Assembly (NCBI RefSeq): GCF_030549615.1 | Contig: NZ_CP130832.1 | Coordinates: forward strand, 1,364,001-1,428,000 | DNA length: 64,000 nucleotides | Origin: Stenotrophomonas sp. 610A2 | GTDB lineage: Bacteria; Pseudomonadota; Gammaproteobacteria; Xanthomonadales; Xanthomonadaceae | Reading direction: 5' to 3' | In this document: in pieces, positions 1 to 8,255 of the stretch | Position numbering within the stretch: position 1 is the stretch's first letter | How the letters are laid out: each line of letters begins with the position of its first letter | Notes under the pieces: generated by a model | The model's database searches: none | The model's input: only the letters and a program-made list of their open reading frames with translations | Told to the model about the DNA's origin: nothing | Program-made: the position numbers and the translations under genes

Positions 1-1
1 C

Positions 2-400
2 TTCCGCCTCGATCCGTCGTACGCCGGCTACGACCCGACCGTGAACCACGACCACGTGCCGTTCTCGCCGGATTGGACCGCACGCGTCGCCCTGCAGCAT
101 GTGTTCTCGCTGGGTGACAGCGGCAGTCTGACCTTTGGCGGTGACGTCTCCTATCGCGGCGACACCTGGTTGTCGGTGGATAACCGTGACGTGCTGAGCC
201 AGGACGCTTACACCCTGGTGGGCGCCTACGGCGTATGGGATTCGTCGCAGCTGACCTGGCAGATCCGTGCCGGCGTGCGCAACCTGACCGACAAGCAGTA
301 CAAGACCGAAGGTCAGGAGTTCGCCAGCGTCGGCAACATCCAGACCGCGTATTACGGTCTGCCACGCAACTGGTATGTGTCGGTGCGTTACAACTTCTGA
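2..400 (+). CDS. TonB-dependent receptor, C-terminal part (cut by window start)
   Basis: The open frame runs from the window edge, so only the last ~132 residues of an outer-membrane beta-barrel are present. It shows alternating aromatic strands, the NLTDKQY motif typical of the last turns of TonB-dependent receptors, and the terminal aromatic signature VSVRYNF for BAM insertion. The tail (GNIQ...YGLPRNWYVSVRYNF) resembles the tail of the receptor at 55293-57491 (GTLIGFYGPPRQYSLSVRYDF), so the two are probably paralogues. That one sits in the 3-hydroxybutyrate/polyester locus, and this copy lies beside the kinase/regulator pair duplicated there. The substrate is unknown. Confidence 0.9.
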   Translation, partial: FRLDPSYAGYDPTVNHDHVPFSPDWTARVALQHVFSLGDSGSLTFGGDVSYRGDTWLSVDNRDVLSQDAYTLVGAYGVWDSSQLTWQIRAGVRNLTDKQYKTEGQEFASVGNIQTAYYGLPRNWYVSVRYNF

Positions 401-804
401 TGAGGGAGCCGGTGACGGCTCGCTGACCGGAACGCAAGGCAGCCCTTTCCCGCATGGCGGGGAAGGGCTTTTGCTGTTGCTGTTGCTTGAAGCCCCTCTC
501 CCGCCTGCGGGAGAGGGGCTGGGGTGAGGGCAGCTTTTGCTGTTGGCTTTGAAGCTCTGACTTGTGATGCAAAAGCTAGAAAGCAAATTGCTGGCGAACC
601 GCACCCTCACCCCAACCCCCGCCCCGCGCCCCGGCCCCCGCGCCAGCGCGAGGGCGCTCGACGAAGGGCGAACCTATGGTTCGCAAACGCATCTTCTCGC
701 CCCGAAGGGAGAGGGGCTTTGAGCAAGACCTTCAGGCTTTTCAACGCTTCATCCTCTGCGCTTAACTCCGTATCCTGCCAAGCAGCTTCCGGGAAACGCT
801 TTCC
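401..804. repeat. Gene-free gap with CTCTCCCGC-type palindromic repeats
   Basis: After the terminator, this 400-base gap holds an element at 493-530 (CCCCTCTCCCGC / GCGGGAGAGGGG stem plus the tail GGCTGGGGTGAGGG). A diverged, inverted copy spans about 602-720 and begins with the complementary CCCTCACCCCAACCCC. The pair faces inward. No coding region is supportable here. The kinase gene promoter should lie between about 720 and 804, but I see no clear -35/-10 pair. Confidence 0.6.
441..473 (+). terminator. Rho-independent terminator after the partial TBDR
   Basis: An AGCCCTTTCCCGC / GCGGGGAAGGGCT stem with a 3-base loop is followed by TTTT. It lies 41 bases after the receptor stop codon. Confidence 0.7.
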
Positions 805-3800
805 ATGTTGAGTCTGGTAACAGTGGCCTTGGCGGGCCTGGCCTGGCTGGCCCTGATGTTCGGCGTGGCGCTGTACGGCGAACGCCGGCCGACGGCATTC
901 GCGCGCCATTGGCGGCACATCTACACCTTGTCGCTGGCAGTGCACTGCACCTCCTGGACCTTCTACGGCACGGTCACCCAGGCCGCACGCCACGGCTGGC
1001 CGCTGCCGCCGACCTTCGTCGGCGCCATCCTGTTCTATGCGCTGGCGATCGGCGTGATGATGCGCCTGGTGCGACTGGCGCGCGAAACCAATGCCACCTC
1101 GCTGGCCGACCTGATCGCTGCGCGACTGGGCCGCGATGCCTGGCTGGCGGCGACGGTGACGCTGGTGACCGTGCTGGGCTTGATTCCCTATATCGCCCTG
1201 CAGCTCAAGGCGGTGGCGATGAGCTTCGGCATGATCACCTCGCGCGCGGTCGAGGCCGGGCAGGGCGGTTCGATCTGGCAGGACAGCGCCTTGTACGTGG
1301 CGCTGGCCATGGCCTTGTTCGCGATGCTGTTCGGTGCGCGCCGTGCCGATGCCTCCGAGCACAATCGCGGATTGGTGCTGGCGATGGCGGCCGAGTCGGT
1401 GTTCAAACTTGGTGCGATGCTCGCACTGGGCGTGTTCGTGTGGTTAGGGCTCAAGGGTATTCCCAGTGCACCACCGGTGCCGGTCAGCGCGCAGGAAGGT
1501 GGCTTCATTCCGCTGGTGATACTCGGTGGCCTGGCGATGTTCCTGCTGCCGCATCAGTTCCATGTCGGTGTGGTCGAATGCCGCGATCCGGCCGATGTGC
1601 GTACCGCGCGCTGGTTGTTCCCCTTGTACCTGCTGTTGATCGCCTTGCCGATCCTGCCTTTGGCGCGCGCAGGCACGGTACTGCTCGGCAACAGCGTGCC
1701 TACCGATATGTATACGCTGGCCTTGCCGTTCGCCGCTGGTCACGAAGGCGTGGCGCTGTTCGCTTTCCTCGGCGGCTTGAGCGCGGCTACCGGCATGGTG
1801 GTGGTGAGCACGCTGACCTTGAGCCTGATGATCGGCAACCACTGGTTCGCACCGGGCCTGGTGCGCAGTGCCTGGGCGCGTGCTGGTGGTGGTGATCACC
1901 GGCGCGAACTGGTCTGGCTGCGGCGCGCCGGCATCTGCGTGATCATGCTGGCGGCTTGGGGTTATAGCCGGCTGATTGGGGGCGGCAATGTGCTGGCCGA
2001 TATCGGCGGCGTGTCGTTCTCGGCGATGGCAACCCTGGTGCCGGTGCTGGCGTTCGCCATCTGGCGGCCACAGACACCGCCGCGCGCTGCAATTGCCGGT
2101 GTGTTGGCCGGCTTTGCAACCTGGGCGTGGGTGCTGTTGCTGCCCTCCTTGCTGGAAAGCGGCGGGCGCACGCCGGCGTGGTTGCTGCAGGGACCGTTTG
2201 GCTGGCAATGGTTGTCGCCACAGGGCTTGTTCGGCTTGACCGGCTGGACGCCGCTGGGGCGCGCGGTTGGCGCCAGCCTGTTTGTTGGCACCGCGGCGAC
2301 CTTGCTGTCGATGGCGTGGCGGCGCGACACGCCTGACCGCATCAGCCGCAACCTGGATGCGGACACTCTGCGCAATGCCGGGCGCCGCTTTCTGCCGGAT
2401 GAGCGCGTGCAACAGTTGTTGGCGGATGCGCCACGCAATGGAGCGGTGCCACCAGCAATCGAGGCCAGCGTCGAGCGCGAGTTGTCGGCAGTGCTGGGTG
2501 CAGCGTCGGCGCGCCTGCTGCTGGATGCCGCGCGCCGCGAGGGCAATGAACTGGCGACAGTGGCGGCCATCGTCAGCGAGGCTTCGCAGGACCTGCGTTT
2601 CAGCCAGCAGGTGCTGCAGGCTGCCTTGCAGAACATGAGCCAGGGCATCAGCGTGATCGACCGCGAACAGCGGCTGGTGGCGTGGAACCGGCCATATGCA
2701 CGCATGTTCGGTTTCCCGGATGAGTTGCTGCAGGTCGGGCGGCCGATCATGGACTTGACCCGCTGGGCGTTGCAGGCAATGCCGGCGCGCGGTGGCGATG
2801 AGCGTGCGGTGGATCGGCGCCTGGCATTCATGCGCGCCGGCACGCCGCACCTGACTGAACGCGTTTTCCCGGATGGCAGCATCGTCGAGATCCGTGGCAA
2901 CCCGATGCCCGGCGGTGGCTTCGTTGCCACCTTTACCGATGTCACCGAATTCCGCCGTAGTGAACGTGAGCTCAAACGCAGCAACGAGACGCTGGAGCAG
3001 CGCGTCGGCGAGCGCACTGCCTTGCTGGAATCGGCCAAGCGCGAAGCCGAGCGGGCCAACGATGCCAAGAGCCGCTTTCTTGCGGCGGTCGGGCACGACC
3101 TGCTGCAGCCACTGCATGCCGCGCATCTGTTCACCGATACGCTGGCGCAGCAGGTGGAATCCAGCCAGCAGCAACAGGCGGTGGTGCAGATCCGTGGCGC
3201 CCTGGATTCCACCACCGATCTGTTGACCGGCTTGTTCGACATGTCGCGGCTGGAAGCCGGTGGGCTGGTACCGCAGCCGCGCGATCTGCCACTGGCCGAG
3301 GTGTTGGATCCGCTGGTATCGGAGTTCCGCGCGCTGGCTACCGCGCGCGGGCTGGGCTTCCACTATGTGCCGACCGGCGCATGGGTGAACAGCGATCCGC
3401 AGCTGCTACGGCGTGTGCTGCAGAACTTCCTGGCCAATGCGGTGCGTTACACCAGCCACGGCGGCATCCTGCTCGGTGTACGTCGCGAAGACGGCCGTGT
3501 GCGCGTTGAAGTGCATGACACCGGTCCCGGTATCGCCAAGGAAGAGCAGCAGCGCATTTTCGAGGAGTTCCGGCGCGGCGAGGACAGTAGCGGGCAGGGA
3601 CTGGGGCTGGGTCTGGCGATCGCTGATCGTATTGCCGGCCTGCTGCATGCGCCCCTGCGGCTGCGCAGTGAGAAAGGACTGGGGACGGTGTTCTCGGTGT
3701 CATTGCAGCGGGCGGCATCACCGCAGGTTGCAAGCGCGCCGCGTCCGCGCAACGCAGCGACCTCGGGTGGCGTGCCGGTGCTGGTGGTCGACAACGATCC

Positions 3801-4161
3801 CGCAGCGCTGCAGGGTTTGGCGGGCTTGTTGCGTGGTTGGGGCTACAACGTAGCCGAGGCTTCCGGCGAGGCGCAGGCGGTGGCGGCATTGCAGGCAACA
3901 TCCGCCAGCTTGTGGCTGTTCGACTACAACCTGGACGACGGTGATACCGGCACCGCGCTGCAACTGCGGCTGGGCGAACGTTTTGGCGCACGGCCCACCT
4001 TGATCCTCAGTGCCGATGACAGCCTGGCAACGCGGCGCGAAGTGTTGGAGCAGGGGCTGACGCTATTGCACAAACCGGTGCGGCCGTTGGCGCTGAAGTC
4101 CATCCTTGATCGTCTGTTGGCGGCCGATGCGTTGCGGCCGGGCATGGGGAACAGGGAATAG
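805..4161 (+). CDS. CrbS/MxtR-like hybrid sensor histidine kinase with SLC5 transporter domain (copy 1)
   Basis: A 1118-residue membrane sensor. Residues 1 to about 520 form a multi-pass region resembling sodium:solute symporters (SLC5/PutP). A PAS domain lies at about 600-700 (LQNMSQGISVIDREQRLVAWN) and is followed by a coiled linker. The HisKA box is GHDLLQPLHA with H764. The HATPase N box is at about 874 (NFLANAVRYT) and the G box at about 931 (GQGLGLGLAI). A C-terminal receiver starts at about 993, with phospho-acceptor D1040 in LFDYNLDDGD. This order matches the CrbS/MxtR family, which in other gammaproteobacteria pairs with a LuxR-type regulator (CrbR/ErdR) to control acetate and short-chain acid use. 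The likely partner is the regulator at 6568-7314. A close paralogue of nearly equal length lies at 50509-53850. The ligand is unknown. Confidence 0.9.
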   Translation: MLSLVTVALAGLAWLALMFGVALYGERRPTAFARHWRHIYTLSLAVHCTSWTFYGTVTQAARHGWPLPPTFVGAILFYALAIGVMMRLVRLARETNATSLADLIAARLGRDAWLAATVTLVTVLGLIPYIALQLKAVAMSFGMITSRAVEAGQGGSIWQDSALYVALAMALFAMLFGARRADASEHNRGLVLAMAAESVFKLGAMLALGVFVWLGLKGIPSAPPVPVSAQEGGFIPLVILGGLAMFLLPHQFHVGVVECRDPADVRTARWLFPLYLLLIALPILPLARAGTVLLGNSVPTDMYTLALPFAAGHEGVALFAFLGGLSAATGMVVVSTLTLSLMIGNHWFAPGLVRSAWARAGGGDHRRELVWLRRAGICVIMLAAWGYSRLIGGGNVLADIGGVSFSAMATLVPVLAFAIWRPQTPPRAAIAGVLAGFATWAWVLLLPSLLESGGRTPAWLLQGPFGWQWLSPQGLFGLTGWTPLGRAVGASLFVGTAATLLSMAWRRDTPDRISRNLDADTLRNAGRRFLPDERVQQLLADAPRNGAVPPAIEASVERELSAVLGAASARLLLDAARREGNELATVAAIVSEASQDLRFSQQVLQAALQNMSQGISVIDREQRLVAWNRPYARMFGFPDELLQVGRPIMDLTRWALQAMPARGGDERAVDRRLAFMRAGTPHLTERVFPDGSIVEIRGNPMPGGGFVATFTDVTEFRRSERELKRSNETLEQRVGERTALLESAKREAERANDAKSRFLAAVGHDLLQPLHAAHLFTDTLAQQVESSQQQQAVVQIRGALDSTTDLLTGLFDMSRLEAGGLVPQPRDLPLAEVLDPLVSEFRALATARGLGFHYVPTGAWVNSDPQLLRRVLQNFLANAVRYTSHGGILLGVRREDGRVRVEVHDTGPGIAKEEQQRIFEEFRRGEDSSGQGLGLGLAIADRIAGLLHAPLRLRSEKGLGTVFSVSLQRAASPQVASAPRPRNAATSGGVPVLVVDNDPAALQGLAGLLRGWGYNVAEASGEAQAVAALQATSASLWLFDYNLDDGDTGTALQLRLGERFGARPTLILSADDSLATRREVLEQGLTLLHKPVRPLALKSILDRLLAADALRPGMGNRE

Positions 4162-4185
4162 GGCAAGTGTGGCCGGTTGGGGTTT

Positions 4186-4259
4186 GTAGCCCGGGTTAGC
4201 GCAGCGCACCCGGGGCATTCCTCATAGAGCCCCGGGTGCGCTGCGCTTACCCGGGCTAG
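4186..4259. repeat. Long palindrome of the GTAGCCCGGG family
   Basis: An inverted pair of GTAGCCCGGGTTAGCGCAGC and its near complement GCTGCGCTTACCCGGGCTA is separated by about 16 bases. The same family recurs at 19043-19139. It sits between the kinase gene and the sulfide module. Confidence 0.75.
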
Positions 4260-4280
4260 GGAATTCGGCGAGTTGGGACG

Positions 4281-4613
4281 TCAGGAACTCCGGATCTCGG
4301 TATTTCCGCAATACGCCGCATGCAATGCCTGCATCACGCCCAATGCTGGGCTGTCCGCCAAGGCGTAATAGATCGTCTGTGCTTCGCGGCGGGTGCTGAC
4401 CAACGCCGCTTCACGCATCACCGCCAGGTGCTGCGACAGCGCAGACATCGACAGACCAACCTGCGCCTGCAGTTCACCCACCGAGGCTTCCCCTTCCACC
4501 AGGCGGCAAAGCACACGCAGGCGGGCCGGATGGGCCAGCGACTTCAGCAGTTGCGCGGCCTGCTCGGCGTGCGCCTGCATCTGCTCCATATCCGTGTCTG
4601 AAGCGCGCATCAT
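4281..4613 (-). CDS. bigR: ArsR-family repressor, BigR-like
   Basis: A 110-residue winged-helix repressor. The core LLKSLAHPARLRVLCRLVEG...LSMSALSQHLAVMREAALVSTRREAQTIYYAL is the ArsR fold. BigR proteins sense persulfide through a cysteine pair and repress a sulfide-detoxification operon. Here C41 lies before the recognition helix and a C-terminal cysteine lies in HAAYCGN, which is compatible with that thiol switch. The gene is divergent from a Blh-type metallo-hydrolase and two YedE-type membrane proteins, the classical BigR operon content. An AT-rich inverted repeat between the two starts is the probable operator. The identity rests on context as much as on sequence. Confidence 0.85.
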   Translation of the reverse strand: MMRASDTDMEQMQAHAEQAAQLLKSLAHPARLRVLCRLVEGEASVGELQAQVGLSMSALSQHLAVMREAALVSTRREAQTIYYALADSPALGVMQALHAAYCGNTEIRSS

Positions 4614-4655
4614 TGGGGCTGAGGTTCGGGCTTGTGCTTTGGAAGGTACTAGCCT

Positions 4656-4675
4656 AATTTAGAAAAAGCTAAATT
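4656..4675. promoter_or_regulatory. Probable BigR operator
   Basis: Perfect 7-bp arms AATTTAG / CTAAATT are separated by 6 bases, in the 78-bp divergent gap between bigR and blh. This AT-rich palindrome stands out in a high-GC region and resembles known BigR boxes. Confidence 0.7.
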
Positions 4676-4691
4676 AAAAGCGAGGCACCCC

Positions 4692-5582
4692 ATGAGCCAG
4701 CCGCAGCCTTCATCCACCTTGGTCGAACCGTTCTACGACAAGGACACCGGCACCTTCAGTTACGTGGCCTATGACCAGATCGGTGGCATGGCCGTGATCA
4801 TCGATCCGGTGCTGGATTACGAGCCTGCCGGCGCGCGAACCAGCACGGCATCGGCCGATGCACTGCTGGAGTTCGTGCGTGCCAAGCTGCTGACGGTGGC
4901 GTGGATACTGGAGACCCATGCACACGCTGATCATCTCAGTGCTGCCGGCTATCTTGCCGATCAATTGCAGGCGCCGATCGCCATTGGTCGGGGCATCGTG
5001 CAGGTGCAGCAGCACTTCAAGGCGGTGTTTGGCTTGGGCGAGGAGTTCACTGCTGACGGCAGCCAGTTCGACCGGCTGTTCGATGATGGCGATACCTTCA
5101 ACGTTGGCGCCTTGAGCGCGCGGGTGATCGCCACGCCGGGGCATACCGATGACAGCCTCACCTACGTGATTGGCGACGCTGCTTTCGTCGGAGACACCAT
5201 GTTTGCGAGCGATACCGGCACCGCGCGCTGCGATTTCCCCGGAGGCGATGCACATCGCCTCTACGCATCCATCCAGCGCATTCTGTCGCTGCCCGCCGAT
5301 ACGCGCATCTGCTTGTGCCACGACTACCCGGGTAACCGACGCGAAGCGCAGGCACAGACCACGATCCACGAGCAGCGACAGAACAACGTGCATCTGAAGG
5401 GCGGCACCGACGAGGCGGCATTCGTACAGATGCGCGAGCAACGGGATGCGACCTTGCCGGTGCCGAAACTGATCCTGCCCGCCTTGCAGGTGAATATCCG
5501 CGGCGGCCGTCTGCCGGAAGCCGATGCCAACGGTGTGCGCTATCTGCGCCTGCCGCTGGATCAGATCGGCAAGCCGCAATGA
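4692..5582 (+). CDS. blh: Blh-like MBL-fold hydrolase / persulfide dioxygenase
   Basis: A 296-residue metallo-beta-lactamase-fold protein of the ETHE1/Blh group. The metal motif [10 protein letters not shown] lies near residue 75, [12 protein letters not shown] follows at about 155, and CLCHDYPG is further on. ETHE1-type enzymes oxidise glutathione persulfide to sulfite, and Blh in Xylella and Agrobacterium is the BigR-controlled version. The stop overlaps the next start by ATGA, so the enzyme is translationally coupled to the YedE pair. No rhodanese domain is fused. The predicted role is removal of sulfide-derived persulfide. Confidence 0.85.
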   Translation: MSQPQPSSTLVEPFYDKDTGTFSYVAYDQIGGMAVIIDPVLDYEPAGARTSTASADALLEFVRAKLLTVAWILETHAHADHLSAAGYLADQLQAPIAIGRGIVQVQQHFKAVFGLGEEFTADGSQFDRLFDDGDTFNVGALSARVIATPGHTDDSLTYVIGDAAFVGDTMFASDTGTARCDFPGGDAHRLYASIQRILSLPADTRICLCHDYPGNRREAQAQTTIHEQRQNNVHLKGGTDEAAFVQMREQRDATLPVPKLILPALQVNIRGGRLPEADANGVRYLRLPLDQIGKPQ

Positions 5583-5992
5583 GCAGCTGGATGCTGGCTC
5601 TGGCGGGTGGCGTACTGATTGGTATCGCTGCCACATTGCTGCTGTGGTTGACCGGTCGCATCGCTGGTATCAGCGGTATTCTTGGCGGCGTGGTGATGCC
5701 GCGCAGTGGTGAGGTGGCTTGGCGAGCCGCTTTTCTGATCGGCTTGGTGGGTGCCGGTGCCGCGTATCTGTGGCTGGTGCCGGGCGCGTACATGCCACGT
5801 CAGGGCTTCCCGCCGTTGTTGTTGGTGATTGCAGGCCTGCTGGTGGGCTTTGGCACGCGCATGGGCAATGGCTGTACCAGCGGCCATGGTGTCTGTGGCC
5901 TGGGGCGCTTGTCGATGCGTTCCTTGGCTGCTGTGCTGACCTTCATGGCGACCGCGGTAGTGACCACCTACATCGTCAGGCATGTGGCATGA
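5579..5992 (+). CDS. YeeE/YedE family membrane protein, first half
   Basis: A 137-residue protein with about four membrane helices. Its family signature is [20 protein letters not shown] at about 98-117, whose cysteine is used for thiosulfate/sulfur-compound transport in YeeE/TsuA relatives. Together with the next gene it makes the split, two-subunit form (PmpA/PmpB-like) typical of BigR operons. ATGA overlaps occur at both ends, so the blh-yedE-yedE unit is tightly coupled. Confidence 0.85.
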   Translation: MSSWMLALAGGVLIGIAATLLLWLTGRIAGISGILGGVVMPRSGEVAWRAAFLIGLVGAGAAYLWLVPGAYMPRQGFPPLLLVIAGLLVGFGTRMGNGCTSGHGVCGLGRLSMRSLAAVLTFMATAVVTTYIVRHVA

Positions 5993-6426
5993 GCAGTCCA
6001 CGGATCACCTTGGCAGCACTGGTCTCCGGCGCGCTGTTCGGGTTGGGGCTTGCGATGTCGGGCATGACCGACCCGCAACGCATCCTCGGCTTTCTTGATG
6101 TGTTCGGTGACTTCAATCCCGCACTGCTGTTTGTGCTGGGCGGCGCGGTGACTACGACGATGCTGCTGTTTCGATTCGTGTTGCGGCGGCCGGCGCCGGT
6201 GTTCGCGCAGCGTTTCCAGCTATCGAATCTGCGCAGCATTGATCGGTCGTTGCTGATTGGCGCGGCTTTGTTCGGTATCGGCTGGGGCTTGGCAGGTTAC
6301 TGCCCGGGGCCGGCGCTGGTTGGTCTGGGTGTGCTGTCACCAGAGGCGCTGTGGTTTGTGCCGGCGATGGTGGCGGGCATGGTGCTGCACAAGCTGATCA
6401 GCAGGCGCAATGTGGGAGCGGCGTGA
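5989..6426 (+). CDS. YeeE/YedE family membrane protein, second half
   Basis: A 145-residue protein beginning [26 protein letters not shown] with about four hydrophobic helices. The matching half-signature is [17 protein letters not shown], with a cysteine in the equivalent place. The start at 5989 is chosen because its ATG overlaps the previous stop (ATGA). An in-frame upstream ATG at 5719 lies deep inside the previous gene and is rejected. It probably pairs with the preceding protein to move a sulfur compound across the inner membrane. Confidence 0.85.
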   Translation: MSSPRITLAALVSGALFGLGLAMSGMTDPQRILGFLDVFGDFNPALLFVLGGAVTTTMLLFRFVLRRPAPVFAQRFQLSNLRSIDRSLLIGAALFGIGWGLAGYCPGPALVGLGVLSPEALWFVPAMVAGMVLHKLISRRNVGAA

Positions 6427-6541
6427 GCCGCGAGGCTGGTATCGGTTCCGGTGCCGAAATAAATGCAATCAGGAATGCCTGGGATTGGTTTGGCTGACGC
6501 TGGGAGGTCCATCAGCTTCGCGGCTTACGCCGCTCCCACAA
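6411..6541. repeat. Paired REP-like repeats, GTGGGAGCGGCGTRAGCCGCGA family
   Basis: A copy at 6411-6437 and its inverted partner (CTTCGCGGCTTACGCCGCTC, about 6513-6541) face each other across about 75 bp. The pair starts inside the last codons of the second YedE gene and ends just before the regulator stop. Other pairs of this family lie at 30436-30535, 37236-37369 and 63858-63975. Confidence 0.75.
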
Positions 6542-6567
6542 GAATCCACAAGAATCAGAAGCGTCGG

Positions 6568-7314
6568 CTACAGCGCCTGGCGCGCCGGATCGCTCAATTC
6601 CAGCTCACGCAATACCACGCTGGCCTGGGTGCGGTTGCGCACGCCAAGCCGCTCGAAGATGGCGGACAGATGCGCCTTGACCGTGCGTTCCTGCACATCC
6701 AGACGGTCTGCGATCTGCTTGTTGAGCAGGCCTTCGGCGACCAGCGCCAGTACGCGGAACTGCTGCGGCGACAGGCTCGCCAGGCGCGCTGCCAACTCGC
6801 TGTCGTGGCTGGAAGACTGTGCACGCGAGACAGAAGCGCGCAGCGAGGCCGGCAGCCATTGCTCGCAGGCCATCACGCTGCGGATCGCTTCGCGCAGCTC
6901 GTTCAAACCCGAACTCTTGGGCAGGTAACCGGCGGCGCCGTGATCGAGGGCACGACGCACTACGCGCGGGTCATCATTGGCCGAAACCACGATCACCGCT
7001 ACGCCAGGATGCTGGGCGCGGATCGCCGCCAGACCTGCCAAACCGTGATTGCCCGGCATATGCAGGTCCAGCAGGATCAGGTCGGTATCCGGGGCGGCAT
7101 CCAGTGCGGCCAGCACGCCCTCCAGTGACTCGGCTTCGCGCACCGATAGATCGCTGACGGCCTCGCTGGCAGCCTGCCGCAGGGCGGCACGGAACAGGGG
7201 GTGGTCATCGGCAATCAACAGGCTGGGCATGGCGGTGCTAACTGGCTGGAAGGAAGCGGGTGCCGGCTGCTCGGCAGCGTGCACCCGGGGCAGTATGCCG
7301 TGGATTTCAGCCAT
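6568..7314 (-). CDS. LuxR/NarL-type response regulator, CrbR/ErdR-like (copy 1)
   Basis: A 248-residue regulator with a receiver domain (ADD at 35-37, phospho-acceptor D83 in LLDLHMPGNHG) and a LuxR helix-turn-helix (LLNKQIADRLDVQERTVKAH) near the C terminus. The start at 7314 is supported by AGGAGG nine bases upstream. The internal ATG at 7230 would give a normal-length protein that begins like the paralogue (MPSLLIADDHP versus MPTLLIADDHP) but lacks a good ribosome site, so a 28-residue N-terminal extension is possible. It follows bdhA by 27 bases, so the two are likely cotranscribed. It is the expected partner of the kinase at 805-4161 and a paralogue of 49788-50462. Confidence 0.9.
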   Translation of the reverse strand: MAEIHGILPRVHAAEQPAPASFQPVSTAMPSLLIADDHPLFRAALRQAASEAVSDLSVREAESLEGVLAALDAAPDTDLILLDLHMPGNHGLAGLAAIRAQHPGVAVIVVSANDDPRVVRRALDHGAAGYLPKSSGLNELREAIRSVMACEQWLPASLRASVSRAQSSSHDSELAARLASLSPQQFRVLALVAEGLLNKQIADRLDVQERTVKAHLSAIFERLGVRNRTQASVVLRELELSDPARQAL

Positions 7315-7341
7315 TGCCCGCTTCCTCCTGTATTTCCAGAC

Positions 7342-8139
7342 TTACTGCGCGGTCCAGCCGCCGTCCATCGGCATCGCCGCACCGGTCAGGTTGTGTGACT
7401 CGCGGCGGCACAGCCACACCACCATCGCGCCGATGTCTTCCGGCAGCGACATGCGCAGGCTGGGCTGCTTTTCTTCCAGCAGGGCGCGCACGCCGTCGTC
7501 GCGGCTGCCGCCGTTGCGGTGTGCCTGGATCTGCGGCTCGATCAGCGGGGTTTCTACCCAGCCCGGGCACACGCAGTTGACGGTGACGCCACCGCTGTCA
7601 CGGCTGCCGGCAGCGGCATATTCCAACGCGGCGACCTTGCTCAGGCCGACGATGCCGAACTTGCTGGCCACATAAGGAGCCTTGTTTTTGGAGGCGACCA
7701 GACCGTGTACCGAGGCGATGTTGACCACGCGGCCGTAGCCACGCTCGGCCATGCCCGGCAACGCCTGCTGCATGGTGTGGAAGGCCGCGCTGAGGTTGAT
7801 GGCGATGATGTCGTCCCACTTCTGCGGCGGCTGTTCGGCCAGCGGTGCGGCGTGCTGGATGCCGGCGCAGTTCACCAGGATGTCGATGTTGCCCCAAGCC
7901 TGCACGGCTTCGAGCATGTGCGCGATCTGGTCTGGCTTGCGCAGGTCGGCATCGAAGTGCTGCGACTCGCTGCCTGCGTCGGTGACGCTCTTCAGCGCCG
8001 CCTCGATCTGCTCGGGGCTGCCGAGGCCATTGATGGCCACGCGCGCACCGGCGCTGGCCAGCGCCTGGGCGATGGCCAGGCCGATGCCGGAGGTACTGCC
8101 GGTCACCAGTGCGGTGCGGCCTTGCAGGAAGCGGTCCAT
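7342..8139 (-). CDS. bdhA: 3-hydroxybutyrate dehydrogenase (SDR family)
   Basis: A 265-residue short-chain dehydrogenase. The NAD site is VTGSTSGIG at 12-20, NCAGIQHAAPL follows at about 90, and the catalytic residues are S143, Y156 and K160 (ASVHG...YVASK). The C-terminal LTGAAMPMDGGWTAQ is typical of (R)-3-hydroxybutyrate dehydrogenases, which oxidise the monomer to acetoacetate with NAD in the cytoplasm. It is divergent from a 3-hydroxybutyrate-oligomer hydrolase and upstream of the LuxR regulator, which supports the substrate. A palindrome at 8207-8218 lies in the shared promoter region. Confidence 0.88.
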   Translation of the reverse strand: MDRFLQGRTALVTGSTSGIGLAIAQALASAGARVAINGLGSPEQIEAALKSVTDAGSESQHFDADLRKPDQIAHMLEAVQAWGNIDILVNCAGIQHAAPLAEQPPQKWDDIIAINLSAAFHTMQQALPGMAERGYGRVVNIASVHGLVASKNKAPYVASKFGIVGLSKVAALEYAAAGSRDSGGVTVNCVCPGWVETPLIEPQIQAHRNGGSRDDGVRALLEEKQPSLRMSLPEDIGAMVVWLCRRESHNLTGAAMPMDGGWTAQ

Positions 8140-8206
8140 GGGGAACTCCGATCTGTTGCTTTGGGGGATGGTGGAAACCTAGCAGCCGTGGCGCTAAAAG
8201 CGTGTG

Positions 8207-8218
8207 GTACTTAAGTAC
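8207..8218. promoter_or_regulatory. Candidate operator site 1, GTACTTAAGTAC
   Basis: A perfect 12-bp palindrome in the 116-bp divergent gap between bdhA and the oligomer hydrolase gene. It shares the form G(T/G)ACYTARGT(A/C)C with sites at 49735-49746 and 57578-57589. A -10-like TGTTAG starts 28.5 bp from its centre toward the hydrolase (8241-8246), and TGCTAG starts 28.5 bp away toward bdhA (8184-8179, minus strand). That places the palindrome near -41 of both inferred starts, a usual activator position. Confidence 0.6.
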
Positions 8219-8255
8219 GATGAGCCGGGCGGCGGTGCTCTGTTAGGGTGCGTCC

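Noticed and set aside
1444..3363. A 639-codon open frame antisense to the first kinase
   Set aside because: It lies wholly opposite a well-supported gene, has no recognisable domain, and its composition (Gln/Arg/His-rich) is typical of antisense frames in high-GC DNA. The same applies to long antisense frames at 15876-18452, 20140-22239, 26513-28693 and 55059-57068.
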